A stretch of 64,000 nucleotides of DNA from Streptomyces xanthophaeus (lineage in GTDB: Bacteria; Actinomycetota; Actinomycetes; Streptomycetales; Streptomycetaceae). The notes below the pieces were generated by a model that ran no database searches, was not told the origin of the DNA, and saw only the letters and a list, made by a program, of their open reading frames with translations. The DNA lies in NCBI RefSeq assembly GCF_000725805.1, contig NZ_JOFT01000012.1, positions 124,001 to 188,000 of the forward strand, given 5' to 3'. The position numbers and the translations under genes are program-made. Shown piece by piece: positions 50,780-59,817 of the stretch (positions are counted from its first letter, which is position 1; every line of letters begins with the position of its first letter).

Positions 50780-52177
50780 CTACAGGACCGCTGACAGCAG
50801 CAGGACGAAGCCCAGGGCGACCACCGAGATGATGGTCTCCATCACCGACCAGGTCTTGACGGTCTGTCCGACGGTCATCCCGAAGTACTCCTTGACGAGC
50901 CAGAACCCGGCGTCGTTGACGTGGCTGAAGAACAGCGAGCCCGCCCCGATGGCGAGGACCAGCAGCGCGGTCTCCGTCGTGGACATGCCCGCGGCGAGGG
51001 GAGCCACCAGACCGGCCGCCGAGATCGTGGCCACGGTCGCCGATCCCGTGGCCAGCCGGATGGCCACGGCGATCAGCCAGGCCAGCAGCAGCGTCGGTAC
51101 CGCCCAGTGCTCCGACAGGTCCATGATCATCTGGCCGACTCCGGCGTCGATCAGGGTCTGCTTGAAGCCGCCGCCCGCGCCCACGATCAGCAGGATCCCG
51201 GCGATCGGGCCCAGGGACTTGTCCACCGTGGACGACAGCCGCTCCTTGGTGAAGCCGGCCGCCCGGCCGAGGGTGAACATGCCCACCAGCACCGCTGCGA
51301 GCAGGGCGATCAGGGGCGAGCCGATGACGTCGGTGACCCGCTGCACCGCATTGGCGGGGTCGTCGACGACTATGTCGACCAGGGCCTTGACCAGCATCAG
51401 GCCCACCGGCAGCAGCACGGTGAAGACGGTCGCCCCGAACCGCGGGCGCCGCTCCAGCTCAGCGGAAGGACGCTGGGCGATCATGGCCTCGGGGGCCGGG
51501 ATGTCCACCCAGCGCGCCGCGTACCGGGAGAACAGCGGGCCGGCGATGACCACGGTCGGGACGGCCACGAGCACCCCGAGGGCGAGGGTGACGCCGAGGT
51601 TGGCGTGGAGCGCGTCGATGGCGACGAGTGGCCCGGGGTGCGGCGGGACCAGCCCGTGCATCACGGACAGTCCGGCCAGGGCGGGGATCCCGATCCGCAT
51701 CAGGGAGTAGTTGCCCCGCTTGGCCACCAGCAGGACCACCGGGATCAGCAGCACGATGCCGACCTCGAAGAAGAGCGGCAGCCCGATCACCGAGGCGATC
51801 AGCACCATCGCCCAGGGCATGGCCCGCCCCTTGGCCCGGGCCAGGATCGTGTCGACGATCTCGTCCGCGCCGCCCGAGTCGGCCAGCAGTCTGCCGAGGA
51901 TCGCGCCGAGCGCGATCAGCATGCCCACCCCGGCGACCGTCGCGCCGAGGCCGGCCGTGAAGCTGGCCATGGTCTTGGCGAGGGGAGCGCCCGCGAAGAC
52001 GCCGAGGGCGAGCGAGCCGACCGTCAGCGCCAGGAAGGCGTGCATCCGCAGGCGGGTGATGAGCAGGACGATGACGGCGATTCCCGCGAGGACGGCGATG
52101 CCCAACTGGGTGTTCCCGGCCGTGGTGATCGGTCCGGTGCCGGCCGCTGCCAGGGTCTCGACGCTGAGACTGGTCAC
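50780..52177 (-). CDS. gntP: Gluconate:H+ symporter (GntP family)
   Basis: 465 residues with about 12 hydrophobic helices and the GntP landmarks LVPPHPGPLVAIDALHANLGVTLA, GLPLFFEVGIVLLIPVV and SHVNDAGFWLVKEYFGM. Imports D-gluconate (or a close sugar acid) with protons. It lies 12 bp downstream of gluconokinase in the same operon. Expression is probably controlled by the divergent GntR protein. Confidence 0.94.
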   Translation of the reverse strand: MTSLSVETLAAAGTGPITTAGNTQLGIAVLAGIAVIVLLITRLRMHAFLALTVGSLALGVFAGAPLAKTMASFTAGLGATVAGVGMLIALGAILGRLLADSGGADEIVDTILARAKGRAMPWAMVLIASVIGLPLFFEVGIVLLIPVVLLVAKRGNYSLMRIGIPALAGLSVMHGLVPPHPGPLVAIDALHANLGVTLALGVLVAVPTVVIAGPLFSRYAARWVDIPAPEAMIAQRPSAELERRPRFGATVFTVLLPVGLMLVKALVDIVVDDPANAVQRVTDVIGSPLIALLAAVLVGMFTLGRAAGFTKERLSSTVDKSLGPIAGILLIVGAGGGFKQTLIDAGVGQMIMDLSEHWAVPTLLLAWLIAVAIRLATGSATVATISAAGLVAPLAAGMSTTETALLVLAIGAGSLFFSHVNDAGFWLVKEYFGMTVGQTVKTWSVMETIISVVALGFVLLLSAVL

Positions 52178-52189
52178 GCTGAAGATTCC

Positions 52190-52726
52190 TTAGTTCTCGG
52201 GGTGCTGGTTCTCGGGTGTGCGGAGCCCGCGCAGGGCGGCCAGCGCCCGTTCGGTGATCTCCTGCGGTGATCCGGACACGTCGACGACGACGCCGGGCTC
52301 GTCCTCCTGGAGCGGCTCCAGGGTGGCGAACTGCGAGTCCAGCAGGGTGGTGGGCATGAAGTGGCCCTTGCGGGCGGCCATCCGCTCCTCGATCAGCGGG
52401 CGCTCCCCGGTGAGGTGGACGAAGACCGTGCGGGGGGTCACGGCGCGCAGCCGGTCCCGGTAGGCGCGCTTGAGCGCCGACGCCGAGACCACCGCGCCGC
52501 GGCCCGTGCCCCGGTTGCGGATCCATGCGCCGATGGCGTCCAGCCACGGCCACCGGTCCGCGTCGTCCAGGGGAGTGCCGGCCGACATCTTGGCGACGTT
52601 GGCCGCGGGATGGAAGGCGTCGCCCTCGGCGTACGGGACGCCGAGCGCCTCCGCGAGCATCCGGCCCACGGTCGTCTTGCCCGTCCCGGCCACGCCCATC
52701 ACCACAATGACGCGCTGGGTGCTCAC
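52190..52726 (-). CDS. gntK: Gluconokinase
   Basis: 178 residues from GTG 52726, preceded by GCGAGGTA. Phosphorylates gluconate to 6-phosphogluconate. P-loop GVAGTGKTT at 11-19, then the family's EGDAFHPAANVAKMSAGTPL and DRWPWLDAI substrate segments and FVHLTGERPLIEERMAARKGHFM. An in-frame ATG at 52753 is possible but has no ribosome binding site and overlaps the leader. First gene of the gntK-gntP operon. Confidence 0.93.
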   Translation of the reverse strand: MSTQRVIVVMGVAGTGKTTVGRMLAEALGVPYAEGDAFHPAANVAKMSAGTPLDDADRWPWLDAIGAWIRNRGTGRGAVVSASALKRAYRDRLRAVTPRTVFVHLTGERPLIEERMAARKGHFMPTTLLDSQFATLEPLQEDEPGVVVDVSGSPQEITERALAALRGLRTPENQHPEN

Positions 52727-52786
52727 GTCGTACCTCGCTGTCCTCGTCGACATCGGTCCGTGTTCGTGGGCACCACTGAAGCCTAT

Positions 52787-52799
52787 TAAGTAGTACTTA
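52787..52799. promoter_or_regulatory. GntR operator candidate
   Basis: TAAGTAGTACTTA, a perfect palindrome (TAAGTA arms, G centre), AT-rich, 60 bp upstream of gntK and 65 bp before gntR. Position and form suit a FadR/GntR-type repressor acting on both promoters. Confidence 0.65.
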
Positions 52800-52864
52800 T
52801 TCAAGGTGGAGGCGGTAAAACATCGCACCTTTTGTTCGCCGGGGTGTCACCGTACGCTTACGCC

Positions 52865-53575
52865 ATGACCACCGAAGGCAGTCCCGGACCGGGTCTGCAC
52901 TCCCACGTGCTGGACACCCTCGGCCTCGCCATCACGGCGGGGGAGCACCCGCCGGGCAGCGTGCTGCGCACCGACGAGATCGCCGCGGGCTTCGATGCGT
53001 CGCGGACCGTGGTCCGGGAGGTCGTCCGGGTCCTGGAGTCCATGCACCTGGTCGAGTCGCGCCGCCGCGTCGGTGTCACCGTCCGCCCCGCCGACGAGTG
53101 GAACGTGTACGACCCGCGGGTCATCCGCTGGCGCCTGGCCGGCGCCGACCGGCCCCGCCAGCTGCGCTCCCTGACCGTGCTCCGCTCCGCGATCGAGCCG
53201 GTCGCGGCCGGACTGGCGGCGGCCCTGGCCACCCCCGACCAGTGCGCCGAGCTCACCGAGGCCGCCCTCGGCATGGTCCGCACCTCGCGCGGCCACCAGC
53301 TCGACGGGTACCTGAAGCACGACGTCGCCTTCCACCGCATCGTGCTGAACGCCTCCGGCAACGAGATGTTCGCCCGGCTCGGGGACGTGGTCGCGGAGGT
53401 CCTCACCGGCCGTACCGAGCATGCGGTGATGTTCCACGACCCCGACCCGGCGGCCGTCACCCTCCACGTCCAGGTGGCCGAAGCGGTCAGGGAGGGCGAC
53501 GCGGCCCGCGCCGAGGCGCTGACCCGCAGGATCGCGGTGGGCGCCCTGGAGGAACTGGACGTCCTCGCCCCGTAG
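52865..53575 (+). CDS. gntR: GntR-family (FadR/FCD) regulator of gluconate use
   Basis: 236 residues from ATG 52865. GntR winged helix at about 12-75 (GSVLRTDEIAAGFDASRTVVREVVRVLE) and an FCD effector domain with metal/ligand residues in DVAFHRIVLNASGN and the His of TLHVQVAEAV. Divergent from gntK-gntP. By family precedent it binds gluconate or 6-phosphogluconate and represses the operon through the TAAGTAGTACTTA site. Starting at 52832 would add eleven residues and is less likely. Confidence 0.9.
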   Translation: MTTEGSPGPGLHSHVLDTLGLAITAGEHPPGSVLRTDEIAAGFDASRTVVREVVRVLESMHLVESRRRVGVTVRPADEWNVYDPRVIRWRLAGADRPRQLRSLTVLRSAIEPVAAGLAAALATPDQCAELTEAALGMVRTSRGHQLDGYLKHDVAFHRIVLNASGNEMFARLGDVVAEVLTGRTEHAVMFHDPDPAAVTLHVQVAEAVREGDAARAEALTRRIAVGALEELDVLAP

Positions 53576-53687
53576 TCCCCGTCCGGAGATCACCCTGCAC
53601 GAGCCGGGCACGGCGGGCACAATGGCCTTCGGCGAGGCCAACGGCGCCCGGATGCGGGGCGGTTGCCCGATGTCCCGGGGAGAGATG

Positions 53688-54068
53688 ATGGAACGCCAGA
53701 TCCAGCAGATCGAACTGCCCAACGGGGAGACCGTGCTCGCACGCGTCAGCGTGATGCGCCCCGAGGACGTTCCCCACGGGCAGGAGGAGCCCCTCTACGA
53801 GGACGTGGGCGCCCTCGACCACCTCACCGCCCGCGTGGACCAGCTGAACGAACTCGTCAGCGGCATCGGATCCGCCGTCCTCGACGCCGCCCGCGCCGCC
53901 CGCCCCGACGAGGTCAGCGCCACCTTCGGGATCGAACTGGCGGCGAGGCCGGGCAAGGCCGTCGCCCTCCTGGCGGACGGCGAGGCGAAGGCCGCGGTCT
54001 CGGTCACCCTCACCTGGCGCCGTCGTGAGGCACAGGACACGGTGGGCCCGCCCGACGCGAGCGGATGA
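53688..54068 (+). CDS. CU044_2847-type small protein
   Basis: 126 residues from ATG 53688, GGGGAG about five bases upstream (53685 is also possible). It shows the pattern of the CU044_2847 (trypsin-co-occurring domain 1) family: IELPNGETVLARV at the N-terminus, VRDQLNELVSGIG-like helix, and FGIELAARPGKAVALLADGEA ending in AVSVTLTWRR. Members often sit beside trypsin-like or NTPase genes and may belong to a signalling or defence module; no such partner is adjacent here. Function unknown. Confidence 0.75.
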   Translation: MERQIQQIELPNGETVLARVSVMRPEDVPHGQEEPLYEDVGALDHLTARVDQLNELVSGIGSAVLDAARAARPDEVSATFGIELAARPGKAVALLADGEAKAAVSVTLTWRRREAQDTVGPPDASG

Positions 54069-54095
54069 CCGCGGCCGAAGGCCCGCTCGCGATGA

Positions 54096-54290
54096 TCAGC
54101 TGGACTGTTCCCCGTCCCGCGCCCCGGGCGAGGTGCGCGGGGCGGTCTGCTGGACCGCCCAGCCGTTGCCGTCCGGGTCCGAGAAGTAGACGAACGAGCC
54201 CCACCGCTGTTCGGTGTTTCGAAATCGGCGGCGGACCGCATCGTTGCCCATCTCGGCCCACTCCTCGCGATGCGGCCGCGCCAGAGGTTC
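54096..54290 (-). pseudogene. Truncated VOC-family gene (C-terminal part only)
   Basis: The minus strand encodes the end of a glyoxalase/bleomycin-resistance-type protein: WGSFVYFSDPDGNGWAVQQT followed by ASP/GARDGEQSS and stop at 54096. Coding homology stops where the IS5-type transposase fragment begins on the other strand (near 54283), so the N-terminal half was removed by the insertion or a later deletion. Confidence 0.7.
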
Positions 54291-54680
54291 CGGAAAAGGA
54301 CCGTGCTCATCGTGGACGGCACCCTGGTGCCCACCCGCGACCACACCATCGCCGCACAGTCGAAGAACTACCGGTACTCCACCAACCACCAGGTCGTCAC
54401 CGGCGCCGAAGCCGCCGTCGGCAAGACACTCACAATCGCCGGCGGCGGCTATCCAGGCACCAGACTCGTCATGCCCCACCGCCGCCGCAAGGGCAAAGAC
54501 CTGCCCGACTGGAAGCAGGAGCACAACAAGTCCCACAAGCAGGTCCGAGCCCGAGTCGAGCACGTCTTCGCCCGTATGAAGAACTGGAAGATCCTCCGCG
54601 ACTGCCGTCTCAAAGGCGACGGAGTCCACCACGCCATGCTCGGCATCGCCCGCATGCACAACCTCGCCCTCGCCGGATAG
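54270..54680 (+). pseudogene. IS5-family transposase remnant with internal deletion
   Basis: Frame begins without a proper N-terminus at about RKRTVLIVDGTLVP (first DDE Asp in VDGT), runs through KNYRYSTNHQVV, then jumps to TGAEAAVGKTLTIA. In intact relatives about 28 residues with the second catalytic Asp (GNRNDC) lie at this junction. The end is normal: RARVEHVFARMKNWKILRDC (catalytic Glu) to MLGIARMHNLALAG. Missing its N-terminal DNA-binding part and an active-site Asp, it cannot transpose. No terminal inverted repeats could be identified. Confidence 0.8.
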
Positions 54681-54890
54681 ACGAGCGGACCGCACCGCAA
54701 CCGACCCGCACCGACGAATCAAAGGTCACTTACGGGACAAACCTGAGGTCAGCGATCTCCGATCGCTTACGAGAACGACTTCCACCAGCAGCAAGATCCG
54801 GGGTCAAGGCCCATGCGCTGGCGTCAGCCATTTGTGAGCGGGGCAGCAGTCGGCTGCTGTGGAGGGGCCGTTCCCTGGTTCATACGGCGT

Positions 54891-55073
54891 TCAGCAAGCC
54901 CCTGGTGAAGGCTCGATGACTTCGCCGCCCGGCAGCAGTTCACCGCCGTCCTCGAAGGCCAGGACTCCGTTGCACAGGAGGCTCCACCCCTGTTCAGGGT
55001 GGAAGACGATGGTGCGGGCGGCATCATGGTCCGGCGCAGTGGCCGGCGGGCAGGGCGGCTGATGGTTGCACAT
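54891..55073 (-). CDS. Small DUF5999-like protein
   Basis: 60 residues from ATG 55073 with GAGGAC just upstream. MCNHQPPCPPATAPDHDAAR, then HPEQGWSLLCNGVLAFEDGG and ELLPGGEVIEP match my recollection of DUF5999, a widespread Streptomyces family with a CxHxxxC metal-like motif at the start. Function unknown. Isolated between an IS remnant and the TolB-like operon. In 55074-55299 a minus-strand tail HDHDQIAPFVTKLISA (to 55179) may be the end of a lost hydrolase gene. Confidence 0.8.
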   Translation of the reverse strand: MCNHQPPCPPATAPDHDAARTIVFHPEQGWSLLCNGVLAFEDGGELLPGGEVIEPSPGAC

Positions 55074-55299
55074 GGTAGTCCTCATGCGTGGCGAATGGCT
55101 GGGCTGGCTGCCGTCGTGGTGGCTGTCCGAGGCAGGACGCGGTCGGGTCGTGCAGCTGCGGCCCCGTCGGAGAGTTGGTCAGGCGCTGATCAGCTTGGTC
55201 ACGAACGGGGCGATCTGGTCGTGGTCGTGGCCGAAGGGTGGACGCGTGGCGGGGCAGCAGTCCGAAAGGGCCGCGGACTCCGTGCCCGCCCCACCCGCA

Positions 55300-56319
55300 T
55301 CAGCGCGCCGCTTCCGTCGCGGCGGGCGAGTTGGCCCCGGAAACGAGGACATGGGGCTCGCCGCTGCCGTTCGCCGGTACTGTCCACACGTCGTTGGTAC
55401 CGTCCCCGCGCTGGAGCCCGTACGCCAGGGTGAAGTTGTCGAGCCAGGCCGCCTGATCGTCCACCGTTCGCGTCTCCGCCGACTCGGTGCGCCCCAGGGT
55501 CGCGAGGTCGAGGACGGACAGGCGCCAGCCCTTGGCGGGGTCGGCACCGACGGCCTGCTTGAAGGCGACCCGGGTATTGTCCGGAGACAGCGACGGGCAC
55601 TCCACGTTGTCCACCAGGATGCGCAGGGTCCTGGCCGCCAGGTCCCCCTCCACCAGGGAGCGGGTTCCCGCGCTGGAGAGCGTCGCGTAGAAGCGGTTGC
55701 TGTCGGCGGCGAAGGTGACGCCCCAGACGTTGATATCCGCCGCCCGGTAGGGGTGCCCCTGCCGGTAGACGGCGAATTCCTCCAAGGAGTGGGTGAGCCC
55801 GCCCGTGCGCGTGTCGAGGATCCCGGTACGGGTCGAGAAGCCGCCGCCGGCGTACGAGTCCCCGCCCACGAACAGCGTCCAGGCGACCATCCGGCCGTCT
55901 GGGGAGACCCGGGTCCGGTTCGGGAGACCGGTCAGGTTGACGGTACGTCGAACCTGCTGGTCCGCGTCGAGAACCAGGAGCCGGGGCTCGCTGAGTGCGC
56001 CGGTGGGAGTGAGGCAGGCGGTGGTGCCGCCCGCGGTGTAAGCGCGGTCGCAGCGCTGCGACGTGACGGTCCGCGGGCCCGCCGGGTCGGCGAGGGACAC
56101 CGTGGACAGCAACCCGTTGCTCAGCACCTGGAGCCGACTGCCGTGTGAGTGCCGACCGTCCGGGGAGGCTGCGGCGACCGGACCGGGGCCGTCGCCGTGG
56201 GCGTCGGCCGCGTTGTGACGGGCGCGGACGACGGTGGTGGTTGCCAGGGTCGCCAGCAGGGCGGCGGCGAGCACGGTCACCATGATCCTGCCGCGCTGGG
56301 TGGGGGCGTTCATTCGCAA
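55300..56319 (-). CDS. Exported TolB-like beta-propeller protein
   Basis: 339 residues. TTG 56319 is preferred over ATG 56313 because AAAGGA is seven bases upstream; it overlaps the MFS stop by 10 nt. An N-terminal membrane anchor or signal (RIMVTVLAAALLATLATTTV) precedes WD40/PD40-like blades such as LTGLPNRTRVSPDGRMVAWT, ITFAADSNRFYAT-like and PSLSPDNTRVAFKQ. Probably an external binding or sensing protein translated with the MFS transporter. Ligand unknown. Confidence 0.8.
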   Translation of the reverse strand: MRMNAPTQRGRIMVTVLAAALLATLATTTVVRARHNAADAHGDGPGPVAAASPDGRHSHGSRLQVLSNGLLSTVSLADPAGPRTVTSQRCDRAYTAGGTTACLTPTGALSEPRLLVLDADQQVRRTVNLTGLPNRTRVSPDGRMVAWTLFVGGDSYAGGGFSTRTGILDTRTGGLTHSLEEFAVYRQGHPYRAADINVWGVTFAADSNRFYATLSSAGTRSLVEGDLAARTLRILVDNVECPSLSPDNTRVAFKQAVGADPAKGWRLSVLDLATLGRTESAETRTVDDQAAWLDNFTLAYGLQRGDGTNDVWTVPANGSGEPHVLVSGANSPAATEAAR

Positions 56320-57650
56320 GTACCAGTCCTTTCATCCGGGTTTCGCTCCGGATCCGGTTCCCGAGTCGTGTGCACGGCGGGTCCTGCTGTCGGGGCCGCG
56401 GTTCGGGAGGCCCCAGGGGCCAGCAGGAACGCCGTCGCCACCGCGCCGACGACCACGCACAGCGCCGCCCCCCGGCTCGCCGCGGCCGCGCCCCACACCT
56501 GCCAGGCCAGCCCGAACAGCACGGACGAGCCGAGGTAGGCCAGCGCCTGGCCGCTTTGGATCACGGCGATGCCGGTCGTCCGCAGCCGTTCCGGCAGCAC
56601 GGGTGCGGCGAGTGCCATCAGCACGCCCTCGGTGGCGGCGTAGAAGATCCCGTTCAGGCCGACGACCAGGACCAGGAGCATCGGGCCGTCGAGCGGGCCT
56701 TGCAGCAGCAGGTAGACCAGCGCCAGCATGCCGTAGCCGCCGAGCATCACCGGCAGCCTTCCGATACGGTCCGCGAGCGCACCCAGTGGGGCCGCAAGGA
56801 GCAGGTAGGAGAGGCTGGTTCCGACGGCCAGCAGCGGGAACCATCCGATGGACAGCGACTCGCGCCGCTGCAGCAGCAGGTACACGAATCCGTCGCCGAT
56901 GGTGGCGAGTCCCAGCAAGCAGGCGGCCGCCACCAGGCGCCGGACCGGCCCGGTCCGCAGGAGCCGGCCGAGGGCGCGCGGTGAGACGGTGCCCTTCGTC
57001 GGCCCCGCCTCCCGATGGTCCCGTACGAAGAGGACGAGGACCAGCACGCCCAAGGCCGCGATGCAGAAGCTGGTGACGAAGACCGCGTCGAACGACTGGC
57101 CGGAGGCGGTCAGTACGGCCAACGCCACCAGGGGGCCTGCGAAGGCCCCGATGCTGTCCATGGCGCGGTGCACCCCGAAGGCGCGGCCGAGCGCGTCGCT
57201 TGGCGCGGACAGGGTGATGAGCGCGTCGCGCGGAGCGGTACGCAATCCCTTGCCCGCCCGGTCGGCGGTCAGCACCAGCCCGATCGACGACGCGGAGCTG
57301 CCCACGGCGACCAGGCCGAGCTTGGCCAGGGCCGAGAGGCCGTATCCGGCGCCGGCGACCGCCTTGCGCCGGCTTGTCCGGTCGGCCACGTACCCGCCGA
57401 TGAGTCTGAGCAGGGCGGTGGCCCCGGTGTTGAGCCCGTCGAGGACTCCGTAAGCCGCCGGGCTGAGTTGCAGGCCGAGGACAAGGTAAAGGGGCAGGAC
57501 GGCGCTGACCATTTCTGCGGAGACGTCGGTGATCAGGCTGACGGCGCCGAGCGTGAGGACGTTGCCCCCGACCATGGTCCACCGGCCGCGCCGGCCGGTG
57601 ACGGCGGAGTCGGCTGGCAGCTCCTTCCTGCCGATCGTGGAGAGATACAC
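56310..57650 (-). CDS. MFS transporter
   Basis: 446 residues, GTG start at 57650, about 12 helices. MFS motif A in GGYVADRTSRRKAV and a second copy in GALADRIGRLPVML; DRAGKGLRTAPRDALI is typical of a branch of 12-TM exporters found in actinobacteria. A hydrophilic C-terminal tail (from about 415) is rich in Arg, Glu and Pro. Operon with the TolB-like gene downstream and perhaps the phosphoesterase 165 bp upstream. Substrate unknown. Confidence 0.87.
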   Translation of the reverse strand: MYLSTIGRKELPADSAVTGRRGRWTMVGGNVLTLGAVSLITDVSAEMVSAVLPLYLVLGLQLSPAAYGVLDGLNTGATALLRLIGGYVADRTSRRKAVAGAGYGLSALAKLGLVAVGSSASSIGLVLTADRAGKGLRTAPRDALITLSAPSDALGRAFGVHRAMDSIGAFAGPLVALAVLTASGQSFDAVFVTSFCIAALGVLVLVLFVRDHREAGPTKGTVSPRALGRLLRTGPVRRLVAAACLLGLATIGDGFVYLLLQRRESLSIGWFPLLAVGTSLSYLLLAAPLGALADRIGRLPVMLGGYGMLALVYLLLQGPLDGPMLLVLVVGLNGIFYAATEGVLMALAAPVLPERLRTTGIAVIQSGQALAYLGSSVLFGLAWQVWGAAAASRGAALCVVVGAVATAFLLAPGASRTAAPTAGPAVHTTREPDPERNPDERTGTCE

Positions 57651-57815
57651 GGGGTTGCGACCTCCGGACGGGGATGAGGGATGAGGGGGATGTGCAGGGG
57701 ATCAGGGCGGGTGGGGCCCGGACACCGCCGCGCCCCCGAAGCGGTGGCGCGGGCGGCATCCGGCTTGGTCAGGCAGATGGCCGGACCGGCAGAGGGGAGA
57801 ACGGTACGGGCGCTA

Positions 57816-59228
57816 TCAGTGGCAGGTGCCGGTGCCGCTGTCCTTGTACGTCTTGCCCGCCACGGGGACGAACTGCCAGTCGTAGCTGCTGGCGTGCAGG
57901 GTCAGCTTGAGCACGCCGAAGGTGTCGTTGTTGCGGGCTTCACTGTTGGGCTTGATGGTGCCGAAGCCGTAGAGGCTCGCACCGCCCATGCCGGCGACGA
58001 ACTGCCGCAGACCGCGCGCAGTGTCGAGCTGGCCGCTCGGGTTCTGCGGGGCGAACCGCTCGTACTGGTGGTTGTGGCCGGTCAGGATGACCTCGGCGTT
58101 GTTGTCGTACAGTGCCTGCACGAGCGGACCCGTCGCCGGGTCGGGGGCGTGGCCGGAGCTCGAGGTCCACCGAGGCTTGTGCCAGTAGGCCACCGTGCAC
58201 GGCTTGGTGCTGGCCGCAAGGTCGGCGCGCAGCCACTGCTCCTGGGCCGAGCCCACCGTCATGCCGGTCTCGGAGTTCAGCGCCACGACGTGCCAGTTGC
58301 CGAGGTCGTACGAGTAGTAGCCTTTGCCGGCCGCACCCGCTTTGGTACCGAAGTAGTTGTAGTACGCGGAGGCGCCCGAGGTGTGGTAGTCGTGGTTGCC
58401 CGGCGCGGGGCGGGTGCGGGCCTTGTGGCGGCCCCAGGTCGGCTCGTAGTACGTGGAGAAGTCCGACGCAGTGCCGTTCGGGTAGGCGTTGTCCCCGACG
58501 GTGAACACCGTGCCGGAGATGTTGTCGAGCAGCTTCGCCGTCGCGGTGTCCCCGGAACCCGATGTGGCTATGTCACCCGCACCGACGAGCACCGGGTCGC
58601 CGGGCGGCGGGGTGGTGGAGCCCGACGGGGTCGGCGTTGTCGGCGTCGGACCGCCGCCAGTCTCGATTACCAACTGTGGTGCGGTGGCGCCGGTCTCGCG
58701 CGAGTCGTAGTCCGCCCCGTTGCTGCTCGACGAGGTCACGCCGATGCCGAAGGTGCCGTTGCCCTTCACGTACGAGGTCACGTCGACCTTGTACCAGGTG
58801 TTACGGGAGACCGAGCGGAGGGTGCCCAGTACGGTGCCGTCAATGGAGGGCCGGTTTCCGTACGTGACGGACGTCTCGGACCACGAGGTGTTGGACATCG
58901 CGCGGAACGTGCCGCCGCTGCTGCTCTCCGCTCCCGCGACGTCGTCGACGTGGATCCGGAGCGTCGCCCGGGTTATGGGCTTGGTGATGCCCGTGACGTC
59001 GAACTTCAGAAACATCCGCTTGACGGGGCTGTTGTCCGCGCCGAGCTGCTTCGATGTGCCGTAGTTCGTGCTGGCGTAGCGGTTGTTGACGTAGGTGTCG
59101 GCGGTCGGGGAGAATTTGATGTCCGTCGCCGACGCGCTGGGCGCGAGGCTTGTCAGGGTAGTGGCCGCCACAGCGGCTGAAGCGAGTACAGCGACGAGAG
59201 CCACCGTGGTGGTCTTCCGACTGGGCAT
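57816..59228 (-). CDS. Secreted metallophosphoesterase with CBM96/DNRLRE-type domain
   Basis: 470 residues from ATG 59228 (GAAAGG six bases upstream). Signal peptide (1-33, ending APSASA), an N-terminal DNRLRE/CBM96-like beta domain (about 35-190, SPTADTYVNNRYASTNYGTS), a Thr/Pro linker, then a calcineurin-like phosphoesterase with GAGDIATSG, VGDNAYPNGT, APGNHDYH, YWHKPRW and TGHNHQYER as metal-binding motifs. It hydrolyses an extracellular phosphate ester. The longer upstream frame runs into the carbonic anhydrase remnant and is not part of this gene. Confidence 0.92.
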   Translation of the reverse strand: MPSRKTTTVALVAVLASAAVAATTLTSLAPSASATDIKFSPTADTYVNNRYASTNYGTSKQLGADNSPVKRMFLKFDVTGITKPITRATLRIHVDDVAGAESSSGGTFRAMSNTSWSETSVTYGNRPSIDGTVLGTLRSVSRNTWYKVDVTSYVKGNGTFGIGVTSSSSNGADYDSRETGATAPQLVIETGGGPTPTTPTPSGSTTPPPGDPVLVGAGDIATSGSGDTATAKLLDNISGTVFTVGDNAYPNGTASDFSTYYEPTWGRHKARTRPAPGNHDYHTSGASAYYNYFGTKAGAAGKGYYSYDLGNWHVVALNSETGMTVGSAQEQWLRADLAASTKPCTVAYWHKPRWTSSSGHAPDPATGPLVQALYDNNAEVILTGHNHQYERFAPQNPSGQLDTARGLRQFVAGMGGASLYGFGTIKPNSEARNNDTFGVLKLTLHASSYDWQFVPVAGKTYKDSGTGTCH

Positions 59229-59379
59229 GCGAAACCTTTCGCTTGCGGTACGTGGGCGCCACGGAACGTAGGGGCTTGACCCTCGATCGTGGACACCGGT
59301 TGGTGTGCGGCAGTGGTCAAGGCGGTCAGCGGCGGACCAAGGTCGCGCCGTCGGCCCTGCCACGTTCGCGGGGGTGCGG

Positions 59380-59697
59380 TCAGGAGCGGCGCCGGAGCGG
59401 GAATGCCCGCAGAGGACGATGTCCCGGACCATCAGAACTTGCACCCCGCATGCTCAATGGGGCGGCTTCTCCTGACCCATGACCCGGCTGGTACGGCGGA
59501 ACGATGTGTCCCGCATTGCACAGCTCGAAGAGTCCGCCCGGCGCAGCAGCGGTGATGAGGGCGGGGACCACGCGCGAGTCCCAGCAGCTGACCCACAGCC
59601 TCGTGGGGCTCTACCCGAGGGCGAAGTTCCGGAAGACCGACGGGTCGGGGGCGATGCGATCTCGAAACGAGCGGGCTCGATCCAGCAGTTCGTGCAT
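59380..59697 (-). pseudogene. Beta-carbonic anhydrase pseudogene
   Basis: From ATG 59697 (AGGAGA upstream) the frame reads MHELLDRARSFRDRIAPDPS, meets TAG at 59611-59613, continues in frame with the zinc motif in VSCWDSRVVPALIT, LFELCNAGHIVPPYQPG, then loses frame near 59465-59450 and resumes in another with VQVLMVRDIVLCGHSRSGA. The second zinc ligand pair HxxC has become HSRS. Multiple lesions show it is dead. Sequence homology fades below about 59380. Confidence 0.85.
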
Positions 59698-59817
59698 GCT
59701 TGCGTCTCCTGGCTCTGGACATCCCGGGTGGGTGTCAGGTGAAGAGCCTGAGGAAGCTGCGTGAGCTGATCGTGAGCCTACGGTGAGAGTGTCCTCATGC
59801 GACTGACCGGTCATTTG

